Origin: Bimuria novae-zelandiae CBS 107.79
Taxonomy: Eukaryota; Ascomycota; Dothideomycetes; Pleosporales; Didymosphaeriaceae
Assembly: GCA_010015655.1 (NCBI GenBank)
Contig: ML976662.1
Location: 928,818 to 992,817 of the forward strand
Length of the DNA stretch: 64,000 nt
Direction: 5' to 3'
Part shown: piece by piece, positions 48,175 through 59,762 of the stretch
Layout: every line of letters starts with the position of its first letter
How positions within the stretch are numbered: position 1 is the stretch's first letter
Program-made: the position numbers and the translations under genes
Notes under the pieces: generated by a model
Database searches by the model: none
Seen by the model: only the letters and a program-made list of their open reading frames with translations
What the model was told of the DNA's origin: nothing

Positions 48175-49975
48175 ACGTGCTTTATTACTTATTTGGCCAC
48201 ATTAGTCATCTGGCCACCCCATCAAAATCGACGCGACTTTTTATACGTTAGCTTAATAACGCGATAGTTAAATATACTATAAATAGTTTTATTCAATAGC
48301 TATAGTCTCTAAGTATACTAAATTCTTCTACAGCCTTGTTTGTGGTAGTTACTATACGTAGGTGGTGCTCGTTATCGTCCTACACGCTCCATCTGCTAAA
48401 CTACCCTTTTAGCCTCTATAGCTGGCAATTAACCTTTTGTAGCCTGTAGAGCTCCTCTATAAGTAACATACTATTGCCGCTACTACTGCTTACGCTAGCG
48501 GCGCTAATTAGTCTACTAAAGCTTTATTACCTTTACTATAAGTATAGTTATTAAATTTATTATAAGCTAATAACTTTTAATAACTTAGTAAATAGCTTAT
48601 TTAGTAGATTTTTAAAATTAATAATAATATAAGTCCTTAGTAGGTTAAGCTTATTATTTTAGCTAAGTAGTAGTATATAGCGTCACTACTATCTATACGC
48701 CCTTAGTATTAACTACTCTTATTAGTAAAAATAGTATCTTAACTATAGTAAGTAATAATAAGACTTAATTTAAATAGGTAAGAACTAGTTTTATTACTTA
48801 AAAAGTATTATTTCTCTAATGCGTAGGTAGATCTATAAGAAGTTAATTTTATTAATATAGAAAACGCCTTATTGCGTGAGCTCCTGCACTTACTGCCTGT
48901 ACGCTACCTTAAGAGGCAAAAAGTAGCTAATATCTAGTAGCTATAGGACGTGCGATGTGTACGGAGGCATATATAAGGTAATAATTTTATTCTTTACGTA
49001 GTACTAGTTAAACTTTAGCGTAGTATAGCTACTATAGCTATTTAGAATTAATAGTTAGTAGGCGCTAAAGGTATAAGACGCTATATATTAATTGAAATAC
49101 TATAATTAGGTAAAGCCTAAATTATATATTATTTAATTATTATTACTAAAAGTAACTAATTAGTTAGTAGATAGGTCGTTATACTAGCTAGCGTAATAGA
49201 GCTTTTTTAAATAAAATAATAAAGGGTAGAATAGCCTAGCTAAACGCGTACACTTTTTTTTTATTACTTATTTATAATTACCTAGCTATATAGTAACTAC
49301 TCTACTTATAGTAGTAAAGCTTATAATTACTTTTAATATTACTGCGATACTTATAGCGTAGCTTATCTTATTAAAATTATAAGCATCTTTATCTAGTATG
49401 CTATACGCCTAGCGCGTCTCCTTTACTAGCCTATACTACGCGCCTATTATAATAGGATTCTCGTATTTTACGCGTTATAAATATAACTTATAATCCTACT
49501 TTATTTATAGCTTTAGCTAAATATTAATAAAGCGCGATACTTAGTACTTACCTCTAAGCTATAAAAAAGGAATCTAATTACGCGTAATAAGTAAATTATC
49601 TACTATTTATTATATATTAATAATATAGGGTAAAAATCGTTATTAATTAAAATTTAAAATCTACTCCACTAGAGCGTGTTTTTTTTATATAAGATATAGC
49701 TTTTATTTCTGCGCGTTAGTAGTAGCCTAAAGTAAGGCACTATTAACGTAATTCTAAAGCGTTAATTTAAAAAATACTATATAGCTACGTAGCTTTTTTT
49801 AGAGCTTAAAATTTATTTAATTTAAATTGTCCGCTTTAATAGAGCAAGTCTGCCTTCTTTTTGGAGCTGCTGAGCGTACTGTGTGGCTGGCATCGCGGGC
49901 GTTGTGTAGAGACGCGTTGCGATTTTGGTGGGGTGGCCGGATGACTGATATGGCCGGATGTGTGATAAAACACGT
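48175..49975 (-). mobile_element. T4: pogo-type transposon
   Basis: 1,801 bp, flanked by TA (48173-48174, 49976-49977). The right end, read inward, is ACGTGTTTTATCACAC; the left copy is RIP-altered (ACGTGCTTTATTAC). The 17-bp unit TATCAGTCATCCGGCCA is repeated twice per end with small differences. The minus-strand transposase starts near ATG 49895 and is more decayed than that of T2. Length and layout match T2 and T3. Confidence 0.9.
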
Positions 49976-49977
49976 TA

Positions 49978-50965
49978 GCTGTGTACTTTATGCCCTCCAT
50001 TAGGAAAACTTTTACCTTCCATGTCATGCGCCAAATTACAGAACCGCATTTACGGACCATTTGTTGGCCTATCCTTGGCCTACTACATATGTATTGAGCA
50101 ACCATTCCTGAAATATGGCATTTCCAGCATAACCAGGTTCGTTGTTAGGGTCATCCCTGGGCGATTCGTCGCCACATGCGGCGTCAAACAACTGAAGTTT
50201 CTGATTAAGGTATCAAAATAACAACAGAGGCGGGAGCAACCCGCTTCCTTTGACTCGCACCCACCCACGGCCCAACTACTCTGTGAGGCCAATACATTCA
50301 AAAGCCTGGTCTCTCGATGTGTAATCGCCCTCAAGGAAAGTGAGTATGAGACGGCATAGATAAATTTTGAATGTATGTAGACCAGGTCTTTACGGGTTTT
50401 AGCAGCATACCCATCCCTTACCCACTTTTCTCTGTCGTCACTGCCGTCAACGGCGAGGGATCGTCAGTATTGTTTCTGAGACAGGCTTCCTGTACCCACC
50501 CATCGCAGCCCCATTAAACTATTTCCGCGATACCTAGCACTTTGCCCTTGGTAACCATCACACTGTGCTATGTCTAATTGCTGCTGACATCTTGATCACC
50601 AGACCCATCGCCTTGTTGCCCCCTCCTAGTTGTCCCTCAACAGTTTCCCCGCCAGTCTACCGCGAATTCAAGTCCAGCAACCTTATACCTCTACGGCGTG
50701 GTGCATACAATCGCCCAACTCCAGATGGTAACGTTACCTCACATGAGACTCCACACTCTTATTTAACGCACGCTGATAGAAGATAGCGGAGTTTTCGGAA
50801 ATCGCTAGTACCATAATACCGGAAATCGGAGGAACGCTTGAAAGATTAAGGGATGAGTAATCATCAAGGGATGGCCCACTATGAAAAGTCTCAATCCGTA
50901 ACGAGATCACCAGCCCCCACTCACTGGGTGAAGTTATATCGAAACCTGAGCACGGGGAACAGCTC
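49978..50965. other. Un-RIPed spacer right of T4
   Basis: Normal-composition DNA between T4 and the phosphotransferase remnant. Frames at 49836-50334 overlap on both strands, partly run into T4, and show no family signature. I see no gene. Confidence 0.45.
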
Positions 50966-51739
50966 TTAGAAAAGCAGCGCGTCGAGGTATGTGAAGTCCT
51001 CGGTGTTCGAGTCTCGGACCCCTATCATTCCGGACAAGCCGCTGTCGTAGGCGGTGCCGTAGCGGATAAGGATGCCGGCCTTTCCTGCAAGTTTTATAAG
51101 TCTCGTTTGCAGATTGGACAGGCCGGTCTGCTCTCTGAAGGCCTTCCAGAATGTATCCCTTAGGTCATCGACGTTGTCGAACCATATCCATCCGCTAGAG
51201 CCCATGCTGCCGAGGGCGCTCTCTAGTGCGTAGAGGGCGAAGCCGAAGGGTAAGATGCTCGCACCAGTCCAGTCAACAACAACTGTGATTTCACCGCTGT
51301 CAGGATCGACCAGGATGTTCATCTCGTTGAGGTCGCTGTGCGTAGGACCAATGGATAGCATCCGTTAAGGAGCGCTGGCAGGCGGCTTTTATTTCGGTGA
51401 CGGCCGGCAAGAAGCGTTTTGGGAGGATGTCGGCTAGGTATTCGAACCTGGCGTAGCATTCGGTGCTGATGGCGGACATATTGGCCAATCTCGAACTTGC
51501 TAGCTTGCCCTTCTGCCACGACTGCGCAAAGAAACATCCATGTAATGCTAGCGGGTTGACGCGAAGAGAAGAGGTGAAGATATAGTAGTCCCAACGAACC
51601 TCGCTAGACTGTGCACGGTATTCAGTCGTTTATCGCGTGTGAGAGAGGGGCGAACGATGACATAGTTCTCTCCACGGAACCTGTTCATCTCGTATACGAA
51701 GGAACTCGTTTTTATTAATTCTCTACCTAGCCTTGGCAT
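50966..51739 (-). pseudogene. Aminoglycoside-phosphotransferase-like (APH) gene remnant
   Basis: The C-terminal 131 codons (51361-50966) contain the kinase-like catalytic motif THSDLNEMNIL (H-x-D-x4-N, near 51316-51345) and the metal-binding VVDWTGA, typical of fungal APH-family proteins. Upstream coding segments lie in other frames: MNRFRGENYVIVRPSL and VHSLARF (51739-51590), then a segment with SWQKGKLASSRLANMSA after a possible intron (GTTGGG donor, GCGCAG acceptor), then LPALLNGCYPLVL. Joining these needs small frame changes near 51392 and 51347 that no GT-AG intron explains. The N-lobe is missing and RIP-mutated DNA starts at 51740. The natural substrate of this fungal group is unknown. 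Confidence 0.7.
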
Positions 51740-52245
51740 ATAGGGCCCCCTAATAAAATATAACTTCTATATAAAAATATATGTAAAATTCATCGCGCAA
51801 GGGTTTTCTAGCATTATAAACTAAATACTAAACTTTTAAGGATTAATTTACAGATATATAGACTTTTTTAAATGTTAAGACTTATTCGAACGACTTAGCT
51901 ATAATAGAAGTTAATATTTCTGCTATATTATATAATGCGCTAAATATTATTAGGTACATAATTAATCTAATTATTAATCTATTAATAGGTAGATTATTAA
52001 GTCCCTAAGGGGTAGCTAGTCCTAAAGGAGACTAAGGTTAGTTCTTAGGTAAGAGTAATATTAAAATAGGTGAGGAGTATTAGTAGCTCACGCGTATTAA
52101 AGGGGTGTTAGAATTAAAAATAAAGTAGGCTATAATTAAATTAATAGGAGTCTAAGTTAAATTTAAACGATAGATCAATAAACAGGTTCAACACAAGTAT
52201 AGAAAGGCTATACTTAACGTTTTTATATATAAGTCTTGTCCTATA
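51740..52245. repeat. RIP-mutated relic sequence
   Basis: AT-rich DNA with TpA excess begins abruptly at the end of the phosphotransferase remnant. It has no open frame of note and no ends I can define. It is probably old transposon sequence. Confidence 0.5.
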
Positions 52246-54561
52246 TAGGCTTGTAAATGAATTGGGTCGCAAGGGCAATAGTTGGGTCTAACTAAGTAGA
52301 ATACTAAACTTCCAAACTTTAAACTTAACGTGGTTCACCACCGAGCGGGCCAACCCCACCGAGCGGGCCAACTCCACCGAGCGGGCCAACTTTGCTAAAT
52401 GCAGCCCACCTCTAGCTTATACTATAATGCCATCACAACATAACGCGCAACAACCTTATACTAAAAGCGCACTATAGCTTGCTATTTAAGCTATAATTAA
52501 AGATCGCGATAAGAGTAAAAGACGCGTTATTATAGCCTTTAGCGTGCCTTAAATAATAGTATAATAACAATACTAAGGAGCCCTCTCTTAACGCGATCGC
52601 GAGCCTAACTTAAAAAAGCTAACTAAGCTAGAGGAGGAGGCTCTAGTCTAACGTATACTTAAGCTTAACTAGCGAGGAATAGGTGCAATAAGGGATATAG
52701 TCTAAGATATAGCTAATAATTTACTTACTAAGCGCGGTAGATAGCCTATTAGTAAGTACTAGGTAGACAGGCTTAAGACGCGTACGCTAGAAATTAAGCT
52801 TTAAAGGAGCTATTTATATAATTATTAGCAAGCCCTAAATAAAGATCTACGTATTATAACGCCCTAGTTTGAGCTAGTTGCTAATACTAAGGCTAAGTAC
52901 GGTATTGCTAATAACGACACGTACAACTTTAACGAGACAGGCTTTATAATAGGGGTAATACAGGGTTAGATAGTCTTTACAGGCTCTAAGAAGCGAAGCA
53001 ACCTAAAGAAAATTTAACTTAGTAATTATAGGTAAGTTACTAATATCTAGGGTGTTAGCGCTAAAGGCTAGGCTCTACTACCTTTTCTTATTTTCCTTAG
53101 TAAGGTTCTAATTACGTCTTAGTTCCACAATCTACCCCGAGACTAGGTTATTAAAGTTAGTCCTAATAGCTAAACGTTAAATAAGCTTAGCCTTGCCTAG
53201 CTAAGATATTTTAATACCTATACTAAGGCGCGTAGTTTAGGTGCACACCGGCTACTAATTATAAATAGTTATAAGAGCTACTACTCACACGAATTCCACA
53301 AATACTATAAGGAACAGAAGATTATTATTCTTTATATGCCTCTACACTTATCACACCTCTTATAGCCACTTGATGTGGGTTGTTTTTCGCCTTTAAAGCG
53401 GGCGTATAGTAATGAGATTAGTAGCTTGGCACGGTACGGCACTAAGTAGATTAAGAAGGAGGCCTTTTTACTAGCCTTTAAAATAGCTTTTAAAAAAGTA
53501 ATAATAAAGGCGAACATCTGCGTAGGCTTTAAAGGCGCTAGATTAGTCCTATATAACCTAGAGGCGGTGTTATTAAGACTTAATATAGTTCTTCGTACGC
53601 CAACTCCACCTAACGTAGAGGACACCCTATAGGAATTAAAAACACTAAGCAACCTCCGCAAGATAGAGGCTTAGTTAACGCTAGTTTATAAGCGTGTATA
53701 GAAGTATAAAGATTTACTAGTTTCTCTACTTCTTAGAGCTATTAAGTAGCTTAACAAAGGTGTTATATTAATAGGGCACGAAATAGTGTTAATATAATAA
53801 GAAATAGTAGGGCTTTATAAGGTAGTAAAGATAGTAATAAAGGTAAAAAGTTAAAAGAGGAAGTATATTTAGGTAGCTAAGACACTTACAGTAAGAGAGG
53901 TAGTTGATTTAATAGCTAAAAAGGATAGTAGTGGGCAAAAGGAGGGTGAAGAGTCTGCAAAGAGGGTGCGTGGGCAGAGGCGCTGCGGACGTTACGGCGA
54001 AGCTGGCCACAACGCTCGCACCTGCGCAGTAGAAATTATAAATGCATCTAATAGTAATAAGTCTAAATAGTATTTCTATGTTCTGCAAATTATAGTAAAT
54101 TGTAGTGGTGTTGTAGGAGGCGCTTTGCAATAGACTAACTTTTAAAAAGTGGCCCGCTCGGTGGGGTTGGCCCGCTTAGTGGTGAACCACGTTACTATAA
54201 CTTTATAAATATAGGAGCTTTTCTTATGTAATTTTAATGTAAGGTATGTATATATATAACTTAATTTCTCTCTAAAATAAATATAAAACATAGGCTTTTT
54301 TCTTAGATTATATATCTTTTTAGTAACATTTTACGTCTTTTTTTTAGGATGCACGACTTAATATAATATATAATTTTTTTAAAAAAAAATTACATACGTT
54401 ACTATTCATATATATATACACCTTATATTAATATTGCATAAGTATAGCTCATATATTTATAAAGTTATAGAGAGTTTAAAGTTTGGAATTTTAGTATTCT
54501 GCTTAGTTACACCTAACTATGGTCCTTGCGACCCAACTTATTTATAAGCCTAGTTCTATAA
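52246..54561. mobile_element. Element X, copy 1: TIR element opened by T6
   Basis: Inverted repeats of about 80 bp lie at 52246-52325 and about 54475-54561. Both contain GGGTCGCAAGG and, further in, AACTAAGYAGAATACTAAA. After subtracting T6 about 450 bp remain with no coding capacity, so this is a MITE-like element. Interior sequence at 54195-54470 is AT-rich. A second left end of the same family occurs at 57970. Confidence 0.7.
52328..54192 (+). mobile_element. T6: pogo-type transposon, transposase on the plus strand
   Basis: 1,865 bp, flanked by TA (52326-52327, 54193-54194). The ends begin ACGTGGTTCACCAC. An 18-bp unit CCACCGAGCGGGCCAACY occurs three times at the left and twice at the right. 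The plus-strand transposase starts at ATG 52430 and contains YNFNETGFIIG (near 52920; Asp changed to Asn), LLIINSYKSYYSHEFHKYY (near 53262; Asp changed to Asn) and PLDVGCFSPLKRAY (near 53370). It ends with a degenerate CCHC zinc knuckle (CGRYGEAGHNARTC, near 53990, one Cys replaced by Tyr). Many TAG/TAA stops. Confidence 0.92.
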
Positions 54562-55105
54562 ATTTAAGAATCTTAATTATCCTAAGTCCTATATGCTAAG
54601 ACACTTCTAGAATTCCTAATGCTTTTAGAACGCATAACTTATTATATAATTTGTAACTAAGTTAAGATTTTAGCTTAGGCGTATAGATAAGTGCTAATAT
54701 CCTACTATCTATTATATTAGATCTTAATAGATCCTAATTTTAGCTCCTTCCTCTAGGCTTAATGTCCTTAAAAGTTAACTACTTTTAAAGCTACTTTCTT
54801 AATCCGTCTAATACTATTATTCCAAAGTTAACTATTTTTAAAAAAAAAAAAAAGAAGCTATATATTTATTATAGTCGCGTATACGTACTACGCTACGAAC
54901 TAATATTTATATTAATTATTATTCTCATACTTAAAGTGCACGAGTTAAGTTTAGTATAATAATTAAATATATAAGTTAGAGGAGATTTCTTTATTAGATT
55001 ATTTAAAAATAATGCTAAAATAGAGAGGCTAGAAAAAATAGAGGCTAAGGAGGAGGTAAAATTTTAGGTAAAAGAAGAGCTTGCTTACGTAGCGCTCTTA
55101 TGTAC
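54562..55105. repeat. RIP-mutated relic sequence
   Basis: AT-rich DNA including a 15-A run near 54841. No coding capacity or element ends recognised. Confidence 0.45.
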
Positions 55106-55332
55106 TGTTAAGATCTACGATCTAACATAGGGACGGCGAACCATTTGTACTTAGTCACGGTGTATACACGTAAGGACACCCTTGTCTTTGCCAAGCTACA
55201 GCGTTAGCGCTTAGAGAAGTCATGTGACTGCTCGCCAGAAAGCGTCTAGTAGAGAGCAATCTAGGGAGAGCGCTCTAGGGAGAACACTCTCTAAAGAGCA
55301 GCCTTAGGCTTGTATATAAGAACGTTAAGTAT
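55106..55332 (+). repeat. LTR fragment
   Basis: It begins TGTTAAGATCTACG and contains repeated GAGAGC/CTCTAGGGAGA motifs and a TATATAAGAACG TATA-like site (near 55313). It stops where another LTR starts at 55333, so it seems truncated by that insertion. The TGTTA start is common in fungal copia LTRs, but the class is uncertain. Confidence 0.45.
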
Positions 55333-57344
55333 TGTTAGGATCCGTTAAGGCCCAACATGACGCGGGGCGGGGCATGGACACTTATCCGTGCGAAGCGCCA
55401 AAGTTCCTAACTTAGCCACAGATCACGTGACTAAGTCACGCGTCCTAGAAATATCGGGCGTCCCAGAAGTATCTTGGCATATGGGACTTTAGGACTCTTG
55501 GGACTCTTGGGACTCCTAGGATTCGTGGGACTAGTTATGTATATAGGAACGCGATAGTAGTCTTCTATTATCGTGTTTAACCTATTTATTAATCTATCGT
55601 TTAGATCTAAATAAGCAATCTTGTTAATTTAATTATGCTATACACACCTTTAATACTAACGTCCTAGTGATAAGCGCAAGCTATTACTACAACCCTCTCC
55701 TATCCTACTAGTACTCCTGCCCGAGAACTAACCTTAGCCCCTTAGGGATAAGCTATCTCTTTGGGATCTTAACAAGTATAACCCTTTTATACTCGTGTTT
55801 AAACTTATTTATAAATTTATTATTTAGAATATACTTAAGCACTAACTAATTTATTTATAATTACGCCTTATTAATATACGTAAGCTATTAATACCCTAGT
55901 TTTACTTTATAGTACTTTTACCTAAGAACTAACCTTAGCTCCTTTAAGACTAGCTACCCTATATGGACTTAATATCCTAAACACTCTTAATATAAGTACT
56001 ATGAGGACTTTTGATACTTTTATAGCTTTTAGTGGCGCTAATATTTTACTAATAAAGGATACAAAAAATTAAGCGTATAAACTTCTTAATATATAGCTCT
56101 TGGAACTAGACCTATACTTCTTTAACTAAGATAATAATTTTAAGAATAAGAAAAAGGTTATCATCATAGTAATATATATATAAGGGATAGCTAAAGAGTA
56201 GATCCGCCTATACCTAGTTAAATAGATAAACATATACCAGAGGGGTAGAGAAGAGAATTATATAAATAGCCACGCTAATATAGTTAATATTATTAAGGAC
56301 TATGGTAACTCTAAGAAGTATCTTAAGTAACTATTTAAAATTACTAATAAAACTACTATAGCTAAATAAACTACTTAAATAATTAAGTAGTAATAATCTA
56401 TAGCTAAATACATAGCTAAATTCTATAAGTATACTATATAGCTTAATTAGGAAGATAAATTCTTTAAGGTTATATATAAGTAAGTACTTAAGCATAAAGT
56501 ACGTAAAGAACTCTTGCGCAGTAGTATAATAATTAAATCCTTAATAAGCTGTATAAAATATTTATTAGGATTAATATAGAATAGTTCGCGCTATAAGAAG
56601 AGTTTCGCAGAAACCTAAAAAACGCTAGTTTTAAGAAACTAGTACCTATAGTCTATAGGGTACTACTAAAGGTACTTTCGTAATTACAATAACGCGACTC
56701 TTATAGTTATTAGCTAATAAAAGGAATCTAATTTAGTAATTTTAAAAAAGGAATAAGGAAGGTTATAGGTCTTTAAAAGCGTAATAACTAAGGACGTATC
56801 TTCAATAGAACTTACTAAATAAGGACTAAGACGTGTACCTACTTTATATATAGTAAACTGGGCTATATTACTAGGGACTGCGGATCTAAGAATAAGGTTA
56901 TTAAATAGTTAAATATGCTAGCTATTAACCATGAAATAATAGGTAAAGAATAATAGGCAATATCCTTTATTAAGTAACTTAATAGTAGCTTAGAGCGATT
57001 AGACTTGTCTAATTTAAGACTATATAAGGATATAAAAAAGGAATTAGATATAAAAGAAGTTACGTTAATTTAATAGTCTCTTATACTGCACCTAAACAAG
57101 ACTAACTAAATAAAAAAGACTATAAATGTTTTAGCTTCTTAGAATAACACTAACCACGCGAACGAGGTTTTAAATATACTACTATAAAATATATAATTAC
57201 TATGCACTATCATAAATAAACTAACTTAGTTAGTAAAGAGAATTATAAGTAGGCTAATAGACGCTACTAAAATAATACTAAGAAGAATTACCCTATTAAA
57301 AACCTAAAATATAAACTAAAGTATAAACTAGACTACTATAACCT
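55333..57344 (+). mobile_element. LTR retrotransposon remnant with gag
   Basis: A probable LTR starts at 55333 (TGTTAGGATCCG) and ends near 55691. It contains tandem GGGACTCTT units (about 55485-55530) and a TATA-like GTATATAGGAACG. The region to the right encodes a gag remnant with a decayed zinc knuckle near 56830-56880: the Cys and His positions of the CCHC motif survive only in part (CTYFIYSKLGYITRDC, with Tyr at two ligand positions). No reverse transcriptase or second LTR was found before 57345, so the element is truncated. Confidence 0.55.
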
Positions 57345-57560
57345 TGTCACACCATGGGTGTATGTGACTGAATGAGGGCCTGACTCAGTAGGATCAGGTG
57401 ACTCTAGGTATATAGCTAACGCTATCCAAGCGGAGGCTTAGTAGCGATTCGCTTCTTCTTTCATATACCGAATACAATCCCTTTGGTCTCTATCTTGTCA
57501 CTATTCTATCTGCCCTATCTGTCCTCTTACAAACTTCTTGCACATAAATCTACAATAGAG
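57345..57560. repeat. Un-RIPed patch, possible LTR fragment
   Basis: It starts TGTCACACCATGGGTG and keeps CpA/TpG, in contrast to both flanks. The TGTCAC start and the pyrimidine-rich CTTTGGTCTCTATCTTGTCA interior suggest an LTR. I could not find a target duplication or a clear right end. Confidence 0.4.
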
Positions 57561-57622
57561 ATTCTATGAAAAGGATTAATATACTATTTACTACTACGCT
57601 AAGCAATAAGGATATTTCCCTC

Positions 57623-57703
<81 letters not shown>
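57623..57703. repeat. (TAA)n microsatellite
   Basis: An uninterrupted run of TAA units, about 25 copies, within RIP-mutated DNA. Confidence 0.95.
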
Positions 57704-57907
57704 ATTAAAAATAGTTTAATTGCCTAATCACGCACTGCGACGCCCACCTATAAGATAAGTAAAAGTAAGATATTTTTTATAAATAAACTAGGCTAAGAAT
57801 TAGACCGTATTACTATTAGCAGACAGATAATATATATTATAGATCTAATAAACATATTTACACCCTAACTACGAGTAGGCTGGTAAATAAGTTAAGGGTT
57901 AATAAGC

Positions 57908-57946
57908 TTAGGTTAGGATTAGGTTAGGGTTAGGTTAGGGTTCTAT
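57908..57946. repeat. Telomere-like repeats
   Basis: Five to six variants of the fungal telomere unit TTAGGG (GGTTAGGATTAGGTTAGGG and similar), with one-base variants. They are internal to the window, so interstitial. Shorter variants (CACCCTAACTA, AAGTTAAGGG) lie just to the left. Confidence 0.75.
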
Positions 57947-57969
57947 AGATATTAGACTAGGGTAGCTAG

Positions 57970-58102
57970 ACTTTGTAAATGGGTTAGGTCGCAAGGGTCA
58001 CAGTTGGGTATAACTAAGCAGAACACCAAAATTCTAAACTTAAACTCTATATAAATTTATAAATAGAGGAGCTATACTTATGCAATTTTGATATAAGGTA
58101 TA
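57970..58102. mobile_element. Element X, copy 2: left end
   Basis: The sequence from CTTTGTAAATGGGTTAGG matches the X inverted repeat of 52246 and 54561, including GGTCGCAAGG and AACTAAGCAGAACACC, and continues into X interior (AGGAGCTATACTTATGCA). It stops at TA 58101-58102, where T7 inserted. No matching right end was seen. Confidence 0.7.
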
Positions 58103-59700
58103 ACGTATTCCACATACGAGCTACGCACCCGGGCGAGCTATACACTTTTTTCTTAGTAACACTAACTTATACTTCTTAATTATTACTAGTACTACTTATA
58201 CTATCTAAAAATAACCCGCTAATAGTAATATTTAATTTAAAAAATTGCTTTTTAGCCTTTTAGCCGGTTCGCATATTATATCCTAGCTTATTATACTTAC
58301 TATAAAGCCTTTAGCGCTACGTACTACTCTCTCTACTATCTTCCTTACTTGCTTGTAAGCGCTACCTCTTCGCAGGACGCTCTTTTGTAGCTATTAGCTA
58401 TAGTCCTTCTGTAGCAAGTAGTGTTCCTCCAGTCTGTTTATGTATCCTTTTACGTAATTTCCGCTTTATATACGCTATATTTACCTTTTTAAGCTTCTTA
58501 ATTTAAGTATTTATTAGCTTAAACTTAGGCGCTATTTTCTATATATATTTTTTTATAAATAATAATAATACTTCCTTTACTAGTATTAAAGAGCTTTAGA
58601 TAGTGGTTAAAAACCTTTTTAATACTAACGTGGATTACTCCCTAATCTTATACGTATTACTAAGTATTTACAACTACTAAAGAATAAGTTTAACTAAAGG
58701 AGCTAGTGGAGTCTTTAATTATATATTTAATTAATTTATTACTAATTATAAGTTAGAAGGTACTAAACTAGCACTATAAAAATCTTTTTTAATATATTTT
58801 TTATTAATTAACTCGTTAAACGCGTTAATAAAGATAAGTAAAAACTTAGTTTTAGTAATATAGTTAATATAGTTTTATATTAATTACTTAACTTAGCGTA
58901 AGTATAACTTCTTTAGTGATAAAAAATAACTTATATCTAGTAGCTATAGGATATGCGATAAGTGCAGTAGTATATAAAAATAAATAGTTTTACTATTTTT
59001 ATATTATTACTTAATAGTAATAGAGCTATAGCTCTTATAGCTATTTATAATAAGTAGCCTATATATACTTTATATATAGCGCTTTATACACGCGTTAAAG
59101 TACTTAATCTACGTAACTTTAAACTTATTTATTATTTAACTATTTTTAAAAACTATAATTCTCTATTAATGAGGCAGGTTATCTGTAGTATACTAGCTAG
59201 TAAAGTATATTTTTACCTAAAAAATAATAAAAGGTAGGATCTTTTGCCCTGAGCTACTAATACTTAGTATTATTAATATTTACCTTTTATTACTTTCTTA
59301 TACTTACTTTAGTCTCTTATACTTTTACAAACTAGTAATAACCTTCTAGCTTATTAGAATTACACCTATTGTGAAACTAAATTTATTAAAATTTTATATA
59401 TTTTTATTCTGTATACTATACCTCTCCTTTATAATCTATATTAGTTAAAACTAATTTAATATAATAGTAGAATTCTTATACAGCATTCTTAAGTGGTTTA
59501 GCTTATAATTAAATTTTATTATAAGCTTAGGTATATGCTTAATAAACCTTAATAATTAGTTTTTACTAATCTAGCCTTGGTCGCGCGTAGCTAGTAAAGT
59601 ATTTACTGTATTTTAAACTTACGTAAAAATCATAGTGTGTCCTTACTTAGTAAAGTTTAAAATATACGAAATATTTTTTTATAAGTTTTATTAAATTTAG
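58103..59700 (-). mobile_element. T7: pogo-type transposon, right end lost
   Basis: It starts after TA 58101-58102 with ACGTATTCCACATACG, the RIP form of the ACGTG end. The motif CGAGCTA occurs twice, 17 bp apart, just inside. The minus-strand transposase relic aligns with T2 at several points (e.g. the site equivalent to YNFDETGF near 59370 and the TCGCGCGTAGC region near 59580) but is heavily decayed. No right inverted repeat is seen before LTR-like sequence at 59763, so the right boundary is approximate. Confidence 0.75.
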
Positions 59701-59762
59701 TCGCGTTTTAGCGTGTAAGAGGATACTAGTGCGTCTATTACGTAGCGTGAATTTAGGCGTAT

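Noticed and set aside
52246..52325. X inverted repeat taken as the outer TIR of T6
   Set aside because: T6 has its own ACGTG ends and TA duplication inside it, and X occurs again at 57970 next to a different pogo element.
57623..57703. TAA tract as a sign of an assembly gap
   Set aside because: It is a normal microsatellite run with unique sequence on both sides; nothing indicates a join.
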